Shown: positions 10,307 through 21,560 of the stretch, one piece after another
How the letters are laid out: each line of letters starts with the position of its first letter
Position numbering within the stretch: position 1 is the first letter of the stretch
Assembly: GCA_014529385.2 (NCBI GenBank)
Contig: CM043950.1
Span: 151,468,945 to 151,532,944 of the forward strand
Source: Adiantum capillus-veneris
Taxonomy: Eukaryota > Streptophyta > Polypodiopsida > Polypodiales > Pteridaceae
Direction: 5' to 3'
Length of the DNA: 64,000 nt
Translations under genes and position numbers: made by a program
The notes under the pieces: model-generated
Database searches by the model: none
Told to the model about the DNA's origin: nothing
Seen by the model: only the letters and a program-made list of their open reading frames with translations

Positions 10307-10686
10307 AACACTATGTGTGTGTGTGTATGTGTGTGTGTGAGAGAGAGAGAGAGAGGGAGAGAGAAAGAGGGGAAGGGAACATGAGAGTGAGGAGAGGGAA
10401 GGAGCATACCTGGCTCTCCTTCCTCTCCTCGTGTGTGTGTGTGTGGAGAAGAAAGAGAGAGAGAGGGAGGGAGATCGTTACCTGCTCCTTGCTTGAGGGC
10501 GCCGAAAAACTCAGATCTGAGATCTGAGTTTTTGGGCGCTCTCTGTTATTTTTTTAATCCCAGCCGGCATCGCTATGAGCGTCGCAAATTTACAAGTAAA
10601 TTTGCGACGCTCATAGCGACATCGGGAATTTTTCTTTTTAGCGTCGCTGTGTGAGCGTCGCTAATATGAATAGCCTCTTGTAGTGG
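9109..10686 (-). mobile_element. CACTA-2, inverted end fragment
   Basis: The right border ends AGCCTCTTGTAGTG at 10686, the complement of the CACTA-1 left end, and about 1.5 kb leftward is an inverted copy of CACTA-1 positions 428 to about 1740, including the paired palindromes, CT/CA block, tRNA-like relic, HMA fragment and GATTTAGGTTTA repeats. No second terminus or transposase gene is seen, so it is a truncated or rearranged copy. It interrupts the gypsy A RT/RNase H frame at 10687. Confidence 0.85.
9345..9690 (-). pseudogene. Captured HMA-domain fragment in CACTA-2
   Basis: On the minus strand from 9690, DCDACMKRVKKALNGI is followed by the same TAG and frameshift as in CACTA-1, then GSVDPKVLVKCLQKIGKK. 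About 140 bp downstream is kept here but missing in CACTA-1; one frame of it reads an acidic tail (SSDVDGDEAASPPEVNS). The shared lesions show that capture and damage came before the two CACTA copies diverged. Confidence 0.7.
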
Positions 10687-11940
10687 AAGTAAGTAAGCCC
10701 GAAACTTCTCCACTGCAAAATTAAGAGCTAGCACCAATTGCTCAGTTGCGCTGAAACCCTTTTCAGCAGCTGTCATCACTCTACTAGAGAAGTAGACTGG
10801 TCTCATGAGAGATGTCTTTGGGTCTTTTTGCATCAAGACAGCTCCTAGAGCTTCTGGGCCTACACTAGGATTTACATAGAATAATTCACCCCATGTGGGT
10901 TGTAGGATGAGAGGCAATGAGCTCAAAATGGTTTTAACTTCTTGAAAGCACCTTTCACCCTCCTCACTCCATGTCAATGTAGTGTGTTTAGTGAGCTGCT
11001 GCAAAGGATAGATTGCCTGAGAAAGGAGATGTATGAATCGTCCCATGTAGCGAACCTTTTGAATGAAGGAGACTAGTTGCTTCACGTTTGAAGGAGTAGG
11101 TAAAGTTAACAATGTCTTTACCTTTTCAGGGTTAGCCTCAATACCATCTTGAGACACAACATGGCCTAGTAGAGTGACCTTGCTCTCACCTATGTGGCAC
11201 TTGTCTTTATTCAATTGCCTACCCAATTGGGCCAGACGGGTGAAACCTTCATCAACCTTGGACAGATGTACTTCCCTAGAGCTGTAAATGCAAAAATCAT
11301 CAATGAAGACTCGTATGGACTTACCAAAGTAAGGTTGAAACACCAAGTTCATAAACCTCTGGAAAGTAGCTGGGGCATTAGTTAAACCAAAAGGCATAAC
11401 TCTATAAGCAAAACACCCCCAAGGTGTTATGAAGGTAGTCTTTCTTTGGTCTTCATCTGCAATTCATATTTGGAAGTAGCCTGAGTACCCATCACACACT
11501 GTGTACCTTTCATGACCAGCCACTTCATTTAGTATTTCATCTTGAAAAGGCAAAGGAAAATGGTCCCTTTTTGTGGCTGCGTTTAGAGGCTTGTAATCCA
11601 CACATACCCTCCACTTCCCATTTTTCTTTGGTGCTACCACAACTGGAGACACCCACTCAGAATCTTCCACTGGGTAGATAAATCCTGCCTTGAGTAATCT
11701 TTTTACTTCTTTTAAGAGTGCATCTTGTTGCACTAGCCCTAATCTCCTTAGCCTTTGCACCACTGGTTTGGCACCTTCCTTTAATTGGATATGGTGTTGG
11801 GTTACCGTCACTCCTTTAATGTGCTCGTAATCAATTATAAAGAGGCCAGCATGCTTCTTTAGTACCTGCAAATAGGGTTCTCTCTCTTCTTCTAGTAGGT
11901 CCTTAGCTAACATCTCCTCTAAGCCTGTGGCTTCTTCCTT
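10687..11940 (-). pseudogene. Gypsy A reverse transcriptase and start of RNase H
   Basis: The minus strand encodes the RT fingers and palm: EWVSPVVVAPKKNGKWRV, CVDYKPLNAATKRDHFPLP, then MPFGLTNAPATFQRFMN and the catalytic box VFIDDFCIY (FIDD), LLGHVVSQDGI, and the start of the linked RNase H with VYFSSRVMTAAEKGF. One in-frame TGA near 11462 separates two otherwise continuous frames. The frame is cut at 10687 by CACTA-2. RT copies element RNA into DNA. Confidence 0.88.
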
Positions 11941-11976
11941 GTTTAGAGAGTCTTGACCACCTTCTCCTTCTGGGTT

Positions 11977-12455
11977 TCATAGTATTATACCCATGACTTC
12001 CAAAGAGCTAGCATCCTCCTCAGATGAAGAGCAGCTACTTGTGCTCCATTCATCCATAGAAGTCTCCATTTCTAGGTCTTGTTGTCTACCCTGCTTCATG
12101 TCATACACAATTTTTTGTTGCTTGCCACCTACCTTATGATTTGGTCGCAACTCAAGGGAACCTGTCTCCCAATCTTGCCTAGCTTTCATAGCCATAATCT
12201 AAGGTCTTCCAAAATAAGCGGATAGCCCTCCCCCTTAGTTGGGATCACATAAGCATCAATTGAGATTGCCACACCAAAAGCTGAAACCTTCACTCCATTA
12301 ACCTTTCCCACAAAATCCACCCTTACATTATTTTCCATCTTAGCTTGTAAGGAAGTTTGCTCGTTTACTTCCAAACCCAACCTGTGCATTAATTTCTCTG
12401 TCATAACACAAATCTCGGCTCCACCATCTACGTACACATTGGAGACTCACTGAAT
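11977..12455 (-). pseudogene. Gypsy A aspartic protease
   Basis: The frame starts with VYVDGGAEICVM, the retropepsin active-site loop with D-G-G-A in place of the more common D-T/S-G-A. About 80 residues later the LGRPW-type motif is recognisable only after a frame change near 12200, where a TAG also appears, and the frame then continues as MAMKARQDWETGSL. The protease would cleave the Gag-Pol polyprotein; the lesions make that unlikely here. Confidence 0.75.
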
Positions 12456-13871
12456 CTTAATCTCTGCATCAATGACTGGCACGATATCCTTCATGCCTCT
12501 TGCACTAATAGACTCAACTGACTTTGCCTTAGCCCTCCTGGTGTTGACCATCTTAGACCAGGTTCTACGCATCTTTGGGGAAAGGTGGAGGAGTTGCTGC
12601 CATGAAATCTTTGGTCCTTGCTTACTCACATCTGCTACCAGGTCGTAGGGTATGGATCCTACCCCAAGTGGAAATTCTTCTACTCCTATGTGCCTCCTTG
12701 ACCTACTCTTCCTTTTCTTGTCTCCTATCACTTGGGAGGAACCCTCATTCCCTTTATCCGGCTCTGAAGCTTCCATTTCATCAGTTCTGTGTCTCCTAAC
12801 TCTCTTTATTGGCATGGCAACAGCTTCCTCCATTTTTTCTTTCCCTTTATCCTTACCATTGTCAAGACTTATGACAGAGACAGCCCTGTCCTCCCCTCCC
12901 GATGGTAGTGGAGGGATCTCTGCTGGTGCTTGTGGTGGTGGAGGAGGGGGTCTCAATATTTGGATTGGTGGAGCCACGTGTGCATTTTGTCCATTTAGTG
13001 GCCTAGCTCGAGGAGGAGTGACTTGCTGGCGAGGAGGCCGTCTTTGATTACCATTTCCTTGATAGCGTCGTGGATGGGGGCAATAATACATGCCGTGGCC
13101 TACCTCTCCACAGTTGTAGCAAATGTACTCACGTGCTTGCCTTTGTCCTTCTTGTCTATTTCGTTCATTTCCTAGCTGGGGAGCCCTTACACCTTGAACC
13201 AGATTGATGGACAGGCTCTCTAGTTGATTGGTGATTTGTTGAAGTAATTCTTGTTGAGAGGACTCTTGGTCTATTGCTCCTGTCCCTGCTACTACCCTTG
13301 CCGTAGGTTGAGCTAGCGGTGGAGGCTCCATTCCCTCTTGTAGTTGAGCTTGGAATTTTAACTTCCTATCCTTCTCCCTTGCATAAGTCATAGCTTTATC
13401 AAAGGTATCTGGGAATTTACCTTTTACCTTTTCTCGAAGGATGGGGTAAAGCCCTGCCACGAAACAGTCCTTCTTTAGGCATTCTGGCGCCCTTTCTCCT
13501 TCACCTAGTGATGCACACCATTTCTCCCACAGGTTGGAAAACTTTCCTTCATAGCTTCTATAGTCATTGGGTGATGTTTGGCGTAGCTCTAAGAGCTATC
13601 TCCATATCTACTCTGGAGGCTCATGGGGGCGAAATTCTTCAATGAAGGCCATCTTTAAGGACTCCCAGTCTCTTCTTTCTTCAGGTGCCAAAGTTTGATA
13701 CCATAATTTTGCACCTTCCCTCAAGACCAAAGGAAAGGCCCTTAACTTAGTATCTTCGTCATCCCTTCCCGATACCAGAAAGGCCATTTCCAAATTATCC
13801 AAAAAATCTGGAGCAACCTCCCCAGGCTTACCATAAAAATTAGGGAAGGCCATAAGTGAGAGAGTAAACAA
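12447..13871 (-). pseudogene. Gypsy A Gag with zinc knuckle
   Basis: The minus strand begins MAFPNFYGKPGEVAPDFL and encodes a retrotransposon Gag capsid region (REGAKLWYQTLAPEERRDW), then after a TAG at about 13605 a continuation with VKGKFPDTFDKAMTYAREK and a CCHC zinc knuckle CYNCGEVGHGMYYC near 13090, a Pro-rich linker and a basic tail. Gag forms the particle and the knuckle binds element RNA. The stop and small frame changes around 13460-13610 break the frame. Confidence 0.82.
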
Positions 13872-13944
13872 TTACACAAACAGGTCCAATTTATTTTAAA
13901 ATAGAGGATGGTAATTACAATTTGGAGCTTTAGCACAACTTAGC

Positions 13945-14184
13945 TCAAAATAGGATGAAAATCGACACATCAAAGGAATGGTAATAGTCTAGTAAGGGTA
14001 GAATGACAGGATGAGGAGAGCGCAAGATTTCCCCAAGTCTCTCGGCTCTAAACAACAGGGCTATTCTTTGCTGATAAAAGATTTTTCTATCAATACAAAT
14101 ATTCACATGGATATGACACACAAAATGGAAAGGAAACATGCGGGGATCATCATTCTCATTATTGGCATCCATACTTACACACAA
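13945..14184 (-). other. Conserved block shared with 34944-35371
   Basis: The minus frame encodes 79 residues containing QQRIALLFRAERLGEIL, then ILPLLDYYHSFDVS. A homologous segment occurs twice more in tandem at 34944-35156 and 35153-35371. The opposite strand is also partly similar among copies, so I cannot say whether the constraint is on a peptide or on the DNA/RNA. Here it lies between the gypsy A leader frame and Gag. Function unknown. Confidence 0.4.
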
Positions 14185-14188
14185 GAGC

Positions 14189-14784
14189 CTAGCTTAGTTG
14201 CACCACCTTGGGACCAATGAGCGTGATCATCCACAGAAGGTCAGCACCTTGAATCACTTCGACTCTTCCTGATGCATCTGTGAAGACGTAAGGCGTGATG
14301 GCAACACTTTGTACAATGCTGAGCCTTTTAGCAAGCAACAATTGGATGCTATTACCATAATGAGCATGACGAATGAAAGTGACACCATTAATGTGCAGCA
14401 CATCATCAACTAAGATAGTTTCCTTAGATTGAGATAACTTCTTGAAAATTAGCATCAAAGGTAGGGCAGGGAGGCTTTTTACCCGGTCTCCAAAGCACTT
14501 TGGACAATATCCAAAGTGATCTTCACGCGGACAGAAGGTTGGCTTGGGATTGGTGGTGTCTGGATTCACAAAGTGCACTGGGAGAACTCACAGACGGGCG
14601 GCAATCTTGTAGGCAAGCCTTCGCCTCTTTGCTTCAGGAGGATTTAGGGGTGAGAGTCGTGGTTGCAAGTTGGAGGTTGAAGTTGGTTGCTCACTAGCCT
14701 TTTTCTTGCCTGTAGTGGTCATGTAATCCCTTATTAATGAGATTAAGCCAAATGTTACCTTACGCTTGAGCACGCGCTGCGGCC
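14189..14784 (-). pseudogene. Gypsy A leader ORF, 3' part, unrecognised
   Basis: A minus frame of about 195 codons with one TGA near 14587. It has a basic Ser/Pro-rich N-terminal part and then FCPREDHFGYCPKCFGD, a Cys-rich stretch that could bind metal, and ends just before the conserved block. It lies upstream of Gag in gypsy A, where some plant gypsy elements carry an extra ORF. Copia-1 inserted at 14784/14785; the upstream part resumes at 20282. I do not recognise the family. Confidence 0.4.
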
Positions 14785-14927
14785 TGTTGGAGCTATATAT
14801 GGCTCACTCTACTCAACTTGGTCTCACCTATATATTTGTATCTTGTCCTCAATATGAATCATTCTTTGGGAGCGTATATGGTGTGTCTCTTGTCTCGTCT
14901 CTCTCTCTTTCTCTCTACATCTCAACA
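14785..14927 (+). repeat. Copia-1 5' LTR
   Basis: 143 bp, TG...CA, followed directly by a primer binding site. The terminal part is CT-rich. LTRs this short are at the low end for plant copia elements. Confidence 0.93.
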
Positions 14928-14945
14928 TGGTATTAGAGCAGTAAC
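14928..14945 (+). promoter_or_regulatory. Copia-1 primer binding site (initiator Met tRNA type)
   Basis: TGGTATTAGAGCAGTAAC directly follows the LTR. It matches the TGGTATCAGAGC primer site complementary to initiator tRNA-Met with one C-to-T change; Copia-2 has the unchanged sequence. Confidence 0.85.
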
Positions 14946-15697
14946 GATCATGCGCCGATTCAATTCATGGTGACAAAACAGTATGTGTATCCGATTTGCA
15001 TGTAAGATTCAAAAACTGCTACAAATTTTATTTTTGAGCATTGATTCTTGTTAATTGTGGTTGTTTTGTGTTAAGAAGAATATGATTAGTGTTTTGTGTG
15101 ACGTTTATTGCTAATCAATCTAATCGTTGATTACGTTTTCTTGTTGATGACACCCTGAACTTCATATCAATTTTTCTTGCTGTTCTGCTCAAAATTTGGA
15201 GAAACAGGAAAAGCGCAATGGAGCATAGCGCAATGGCACTTTTCATCCAAAACTTGTTCGTCTCCTCGAGCTCTTCGATTTGAGTTCTAGGTTTGCGTCA
15301 ATCGGAGTCCACAGCAGAAAGTTATGTTGTTTTTACTACAATTGCGCTTGACGCAGCTTTCTTCGTCCTACTTCTTCGTGAAGCGTCCGCGATCGTTTTT
15401 CTTATTTTGGCGTTAACTTTTTCGAGAAGATGTAGCTTTTTGCTATTCATATTGTGGCCGTCAATCTTGCGTCTCACGCCACTCTATTTTGAGGACTCTT
15501 TTATTATTAACTTCTCCTTTACCCTGCCCTTTTTGGGTGACGTCTCTCACATCTTTGGAAGTTCCTTGAGCATCCTTCTTACGTTTATCGTTGACAGAAC
15601 GCAGTCCTCATATCTCTCTCATTCTCAATTACGGCCTTCACCATATATGGTGTGCAAATTCTGCGATCTTATCTTATATGTCTTCTCGCAACAAGAT

Positions 15698-16684
15698 ATG
15701 TCTATGAATATTCTCGTCAACGGCTTTCCTTCTGGCCAGCGTTCTGTTCCTCCTTTCCAAGGTCAAGGTTTTCCAGGCTGGAGAGCAAAGATGTTGTTAA
15801 TTCTTGAAGGCGATGAACTCTCCGATGTTGTTCTTGGAAATCGTGTTTGTCCGCCTCAGCCTGTTGATGCGGATAATGATAACGTGCTTATCACTGAAGG
15901 ACCTATATTTGAAGATTGGAATGTTGCCTATACGGATTGGCAACGACGTGATAAAGCAGATCGTCGGTATATTATTTTTGCTCTTACTGATTCCCTTTTG
16001 CTTGATATGTACGAACTGCCTACTTCCCACGACGTATGGAAGGACCTTATTGCAAACTTTCAGAAGAAATCTGTCACAGAAATACTTTATTTGAGAGGGT
16101 TGCTTAACAAGTTACAATATGAAGTTGGTACTGCCATGACGGGACATATTGAATCTTTCAAATCTATTATTAATCAACTTGTGGCTGCCGGTGATCGTGT
16201 TCCACAAAAGCAACTGATTACACTTCTCCTTGATACGGTGAAGGACTCTTCTTATGATAACATTGTTACTATTCTCTCTAATAAAGATGGTCTTGATTTC
16301 GACCAAGCCTGCATGTCTTTAATTGAATACTCTCAACGTCAAGAACCTCGTAATGCTAGTCATGATACAGCTATGATTTCACACGAGGAGACTGAGTCAC
16401 AACAGATGGAACGGGCTTTTTATGCTCGAAGGCATCCATTTCAACGAGGAAACCGCAGAGGTGGCCGTCGCTGTAATATTTTCTCTCGTCTCAAATTTCC
16501 TAATAAGCAATGTTCTTACTGCAACAGAAATGGCCATACTGAAGATGATTGTTGGGCACGTCAATATGATGAAGAACACAATATTACCACAAAACAACCA
16601 CGTTTATCTAGAGACTCTTCTTCTTCTTCTTGTGAATATTGTGGACGATCTGATTATCCCACTCATATGTGCTATAAGCGTTGA
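15698..16684 (+). pseudogene. Copia-1 Gag
   Basis: ATG 15698 begins MSMNILVNGFPSGQ, a UBN2/retrotran-gag-type copia capsid (ALTDSLLLDMYELPTSHDVW; KSVTEILYLRGLLNKLQY), followed by an RG-rich stretch and a zinc knuckle CSYCNRNGHTEDDCW near 16510 and a second Cys-rich motif CEYCGRSDYPTHMC. A TGA at 16682 replaces a CGA that is intact in Copia-2 and cuts Gag from Pol. The frame is open upstream to 15293 with a hydrophobic leader, also largely open in Copia-2; I start at 15698 because both copies have a Met there. Confidence 0.88.
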
Positions 16685-19600
16685 TTCGACACAGATCGGA
16701 ATAGAGCATATGCTACTGAACATCGAAACAACATTGTACCAGAAACAAGCTGCGTTCTATGTTCAGCTGCTCCAGACCGAATACTTCATGTACGCGATGG
16801 ATCACTTTTTATTGTCGATTCTGGTGCTACAGGAAATATGACATATCAGTCTAAGTGGCTCCATAACTATCATCCACTGCCAGCTCAACGTGTTGTTTAT
16901 CTTGCTGATGATACTACTTGTCAAGTAAAGGGTATTGGAGACTTATATCTTGGTACCTTATCTTCTTCCACTCGAATTTTGCGAGGAGTATTACATGTAC
17001 CAGATCTTCAACGTAATCTTCTTTGAGTTGCTATACTTGTTGATCTTGGTCTATTTGTTGGATTTGATCATACCAAATGCCGAATTGAGAAAGATGGACA
17101 GACTATAGCCACTGCTCCTCGAAATGGTAATTTGTTTGAACTCTCTCTCAACGATGCTGTAGCAAATGTTGTCACTGCTCCAGGTGATCATGATTGCAAA
17201 GTATGGCATCACCGTTTTGTTCATGCTGATTTCTCAAAACTCCTTGATCTTCAACGTCGTGATCTTGTTCATGGCATGGATCTTAAAGCCCATCCTCATA
17301 TGGGAATTTGTGAATTTTGTGCTCTTGGGAAACACAATCGCAAACCCTTTCCTCTTTCAAATACAACTCATTCTCATGACATATTGGATCTTGTTCATAC
17401 TGATATATGTGGACCTCTACCTTCTTCGAGATCACAATATTGCTACTTCATTACTTTCATTGATGATTTCTCAAGGTATCCGACTGTATTTCTACTTAGA
17501 CAAAAATCTGAAGCCTTATCTGTTTTCAAACAATTCCACAAGGCTGCGGAACTTCAAACTGGTCGTCGCCTTAAGAAGCTTCGTAGTGACAATGGAGGCG
17601 AATATGTTTCTCGAGAGTTTATGAGTTACTGTGCTGACAGTGGAATTCATCATGAACACACTATTCCATATTCGCCTCAACAGAACGGTGTTGCTGAACG
17701 AAAGAATCGCACTATTCTCAATGTTGTAAGATATATGCTGATTCATTCTGGGTTATCTCGTGTTTTTTGGGCTGAAGCTACTTTGATAGCAACATTTATT
17801 CAGAATCATCTTCCTACTACTACACCCTCTGGTAAGATACCCATCACAGCATGGACAGGTGACATTTCTTCTGTATCTCATTTTCAAACCTTTGGATGTA
17901 TTGCTTATATTCATGTTCCCAAAGAAACACGAACAAAGCTTGATGCTCCTGGTCTTAAAGTTATTTTTATTGGATATTCTGACACTTCCAAAGGCTACAA
18001 ATTCTATGACCCTTCCTCCAAGAACGTAATTGTGAATCGTGATGCTACTTTTAACGAACAGCTTATGGGAGGCTCATGGTCCATGGATGATTCTGATGAT
18101 ACTAAATCATTGCTTCAAGCTTTTCCATTTATTTCAGAACATGAAACTCTTCCTATAAAGCAACTTTCCTCTTCACAACCATCCATTCCGAATGTCGCCA
18201 ATGATGATATTGATATTTTTGTTGATCTGCCTATTGATTTTTAACATGGCTCATGTCATGTTTATGATGAAGATATTGCTGATAATGCTTTTTCTACTTC
18301 CGAAGATCCAATTACTTGTGATGAAGCTATCTCTCCACCACAAAAGGATCAATGGCAAGGGGCTATGGAAGAAGAGTACGATTCTCTTATCTCTAAAGGT
18401 ACATGGATACTAACTGAATTACCTCCTGGTCGTACAGCTATTAAATGTAAGTGGGTGTATAAGACAAAAGTAAAAGCAGATGGATCTTTTGACAAGTTCA
18501 AGGCGCGTTTAGTTGCAAAAGGTTATTCCCAAGTAGCTGGTGTTGATTATCAAGAGACTTTTTCACCAGTTGTTCGCATTACAAGTGTTCGAGTTTTATT
18601 GGCATTTGCTGTTCAATTTGATTTAGAAGCTCATCAAATGGATGTGCGAACTGCTTTTCTTAATGGTGACTTGGAAGAGGAAATTTATATGGAACAACCA
18701 GAAGGGTTTGTTATTCCAGGTAAAGAAGACCTTGTTGCTCAAGTCCATAAGGCACTATATGGTCTCAAACAAGCTTTGCGAGCCTAGTATACAAAATTTG
18801 ATCTTTTTCTCACCTCTAAAGGATTCATCTCTTGCTCGTCAGACCCCAACTTATACATAAAACGCCAAGGTAGCAGTTTTGTGATTCTTGCTCTGTATGT
18901 GGATGATACCATCCTTGTTTCCAATGATTTGGGATTTCTTCAGCAAGTGAAAAAGTTATTGTCTTCTGCATTTGATATGGTGGATCTTGGAGAGATTCAC
19001 TCGTGTCTTGGCATTCAAATCCAACGGAACCGTACAAAAGGTATTTTATTCCTTCGACAGTCAAAATTTATTGCAGATGCTATTCAAAAATTTAGTATGG
19101 AATCTGCACATTTAGCCAACACACCTTGTCTTGCAAGCTTTACGAAGAACACTTCTGACAATGGCGGTCAACTTGTCACAAATCAACCTTATGCTAACTT
19201 GACTGGATGTCTTCAGTTTGTTGGCATGAACACTCGTCCTGATATTCTGTTTGCTGCTAATTATCTTGGACAACATCTTGCATGTCCTTCTCTTAAGCAT
19301 TGGTCTGCTGCAAAGGGTGTGTTGAAATACTTGAAAGGCACTACAGATTTTGGTTTAGTCTATCGACGACAACTCACATAGGATTCTATGCAATCTCTTT
19401 CTCTTTTGGGTTACACAGATGCAAACTGGGCAAGCTCACATTTATCTATGCGATCTACTAGTGGAAATTGCTTCTTTATAAATGGTTGTCTTGTTTCTTG
19501 GACTAGCAAGAAACAACGTTGTGTTGCAGTTTCTACGACTGAGTCAGAATATGTTGCGGCATCACTTGCAGCTCGTGAGTTGATTTGGCTTCGACAAATG

Positions 19601-19885
19601 CTGGTTGATATTGGTCACTCTCCTCTTTCTAGCACACCCTTGCGGTGTGACAACCAAAGTGCTATTAGTCTTGCAAAAGACTATGTTCAACATAATAAGT
19701 CAAAGCACATTGCTGTCCATTATCATTATGTCAGGTATGAAGTACGCAAAGGAACCATTATAGTTGAACACTGTCCAAGTGACCAGATGATTGCAGACAT
19801 TTTAACCAAAGGCCTCAACGAGTCACGTTTCATCCTCTTGTGCTCGGAGCTTGGAGTTGCTTTGACCTCACTCTTTCTAGATTAG
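16685..19885 (+). pseudogene. Copia-1 Pol: protease, integrase, RT, RNase H
   Basis: Protease has FIVDSGATGNM (near 16815). The GAG-pre-integrase zinc region is WHHRFVHADF ... CEFCALGKH. Integrase has VHTDICGP, RSDNGGEY and NGVAERKNRT (DDE complete). RT has FSPVVRITSVRVLL, FLNGDLEEEIYM and LYVDDTIL (YVDD), and RNase H has GYTDANWAS, TTESEYVAA and CDNQSA. In-frame stops at 17024 (TGA), 18242 (TAA), 18785 (TAG) and 19379 (TAG) break the frame; the true end is TAG 19883. By comparison with Copia-2, these are single-base changes of sense codons. Confidence 0.92.
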
Positions 19886-20120
19886 CTTCTTTGCTATTGT
19901 AATAGCTTTGTACATATGACATTGTAATCTTTTAGGTACCATGCACTATGCACACTCCACATTTGCACATTGTGATCTCTAAGTCACTTGAATATTTGTA
20001 CATAGATGCACAATTCACTTTCACATCATCATCGTTGGTTCATATTTTCACATTGTATAGGGGCTTGGGTTTTTCCCTTGAACTCCCCAAGGGTTTTTTC
20101 ATCCAAAGCTAGAGAACTTT

Positions 20121-20133
20121 GTTTGAGTGGGGG
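20121..20133 (+). promoter_or_regulatory. Copia-1 polypurine tract
   Basis: GTTTGAGTGGGGG directly precedes the 3' LTR and is the expected plus-strand primer. Copia-2 has the complementary CCCCCACTCAAAC at 50309-50321. Confidence 0.75.
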
Positions 20134-20276
20134 TGTTGGAGCTATATATGGCTCACTCTACTCAACTTGGTCTCACCTATATATTTGTATCTTGTCCTCA
20201 ATATGAATCAGTCTTTGGGAGCGTATATGGTGTGTCTCTTGTCTCGTCTCTCTCTCTTTCTCTCTACATCTCAACA
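20134..20276 (+). repeat. Copia-1 3' LTR
   Basis: 143 bp, identical to the 5' LTR except for one base, followed by the target duplication CGGCC. Confidence 0.93.
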
Positions 20277-20281
20277 CGGCC

Positions 20282-20660
20282 TTGGGCCACTTAGGTGTAG
20301 AGGTGATCTTCCTCCTCTTAGTCGGCTCCTCGGGAAAGAGAGTTCTGGTGATGCTTTTTCTTCCCTTAATGTGTGTCACAGTACCTTCGTGTATGTTGAT
20401 GTAGAATATTTCAAGCTCGTGTGCGTTGGAGGTTTCTAGAGCACTCATAGGTTGAGAGGAGAGGTATATCAAGATCTTCTTCTTACTCTCCTTCGTTGGC
20501 GATGATCACGAACAAGGCATGTAGAAGAACTTACTTCTTGAATTTCAATGACACTGCAACCTGGTAACAAGACCTCGATGAAAGCTTTTAAGGCCTCTAA
20601 AGCCTCCTCCTCTTCTGTTCTCCAATTTGCAAACTCCTCACGGCATTCGTCCATGTTGTA
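20282..20660 (-). pseudogene. Gypsy A leader ORF, 5' part
   Basis: Minus-strand frames just inside the PBS encode an acidic start (MDECREEFANWRTEEEEALE) and then, in another frame, a segment ending in TPKWPKA at the Copia-1 insertion site. Removing Copia-1 and one CGGCC links this stretch to 14784. No recognised domain; several small frame breaks. Confidence 0.4.
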
Positions 20661-20702
20661 GATTTCACATCTTCATTGCTTGTGGACTGAAGGTTTGTGT
20701 AG

Positions 20703-20723
20703 CCCTCATCCGTGGGGGCACCA
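20703..20723 (-). promoter_or_regulatory. Gypsy A candidate primer binding site
   Basis: On the minus strand TGGTGCCCCCACGGATGAGGG lies three bases after an LTR end reading ATCA. The position and leading TGG fit a PBS; I cannot assign the tRNA from memory. Confidence 0.5.
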
Positions 20724-20726
20724 AAA

Positions 20727-21560
20727 TGATAGCGCGCAAAAGAGCAGTGCAATCGGGTGGCCTCTGTACTCGTGCACACTCCACAAACCACGCCTCATGA
20801 AAACAAGCAAAGAACGAAACAAAGGGGGCACCACCCTAAATTAAGAGGTTTAGGGACCTCACACATAGTGCACATAGGCAAGTGAGACTTCTGGCATTAT
20901 GATGGCATCAAAACATAGGGCAAACCACATAGTGAAGAAGCTTAGGGACCTTATGTAGCATATATATACACAAGACATCAGCTTAACAATACAACGGCAT
21001 CTGATCATACATAACAAGGATATAGAGAAACAAGCCAAGGATGGCATATCCCTTCTCAAAAAAACAATCAACGCAGCAAGTAGGTATGATCCTACTAGCA
21101 ACACATCAATACCTTAGAGAATGATGGCGAGGATGGTGGCCATGGAGCATGAGAGAAGACTCCTTATTTAGGTTTTAGGGCTAGTAATGTAGCATACTAG
21201 AGGGAGAGAGAGAGAGGGAGAGAGAGTAGAGCTCCATCCATAGCTCCTCGTTGTGAGCAATGTCGTCATAGCTTCGTTGCTTGGTGAAGTGGGTGAAGTG
21301 TTGGTTTTGAGTGAGAGAAGGTCTCCTTATATAGGTTTCTGAGAGGGTTTAGGATTAGGGATAAACATGCTTAAATCCGCTGATTGGGGTTACTTTTTGC
21401 TTAGGGTGGTCAACAGATTGAGGTCACTTGATATGTCACCATCAAGATATTCTCTAGAGTGATGTGAGAGGGGAGGGTAAATGCTGATTGTGACACATGG
21501 GGATAAGGCCTTGACCAGCATTTAAGAGCAGGTAAGGTGGCTGTTGAAACTGGAGGTTCT
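20727..21560 (-). repeat. Gypsy A 5' LTR (outer border uncertain)
   Basis: The inner border (CA-3' on the minus strand) is at 20727 next to the PBS. A TATA box reading CCTATATAAGG on the minus strand lies at 21325-21335. The stretch 21045-21230 is repeated at 8925-9108. The 3' LTR lies outside the window, so the outer border is an estimate and no target duplication can be checked. Confidence 0.45.

Larger units (their letters stand above)
14785..20276 (+). mobile_element. Copia-1, full-length Ty1/copia element
   Basis: Two 143-bp LTRs (14785-14927 and 20134-20276) start TGTTGG and end CAACA and differ at one position that I can see (near 14870 versus 20219, T/G). The element is flanked by the 5-bp duplication CGGCC (14780-14784 and 20277-20281). 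Internal order is Gag, protease, integrase, RT, RNase H, the copia order. Five in-frame stops interrupt the single long frame, so this copy is not autonomous despite its nearly identical LTRs. It is inserted in the gypsy A leader. Confidence 0.95.

Noticed and set aside
9109-10686. CACTA-2 as a complete non-autonomous element
   Set aside because: Only one terminus was found; the left border runs into an LTR fragment.
16682-19381. Copia stops as evidence for recoding or RNA editing
   Set aside because: They differ between copies and include TGA, TAA and TAG from varied sense codons, as expected of mutation.
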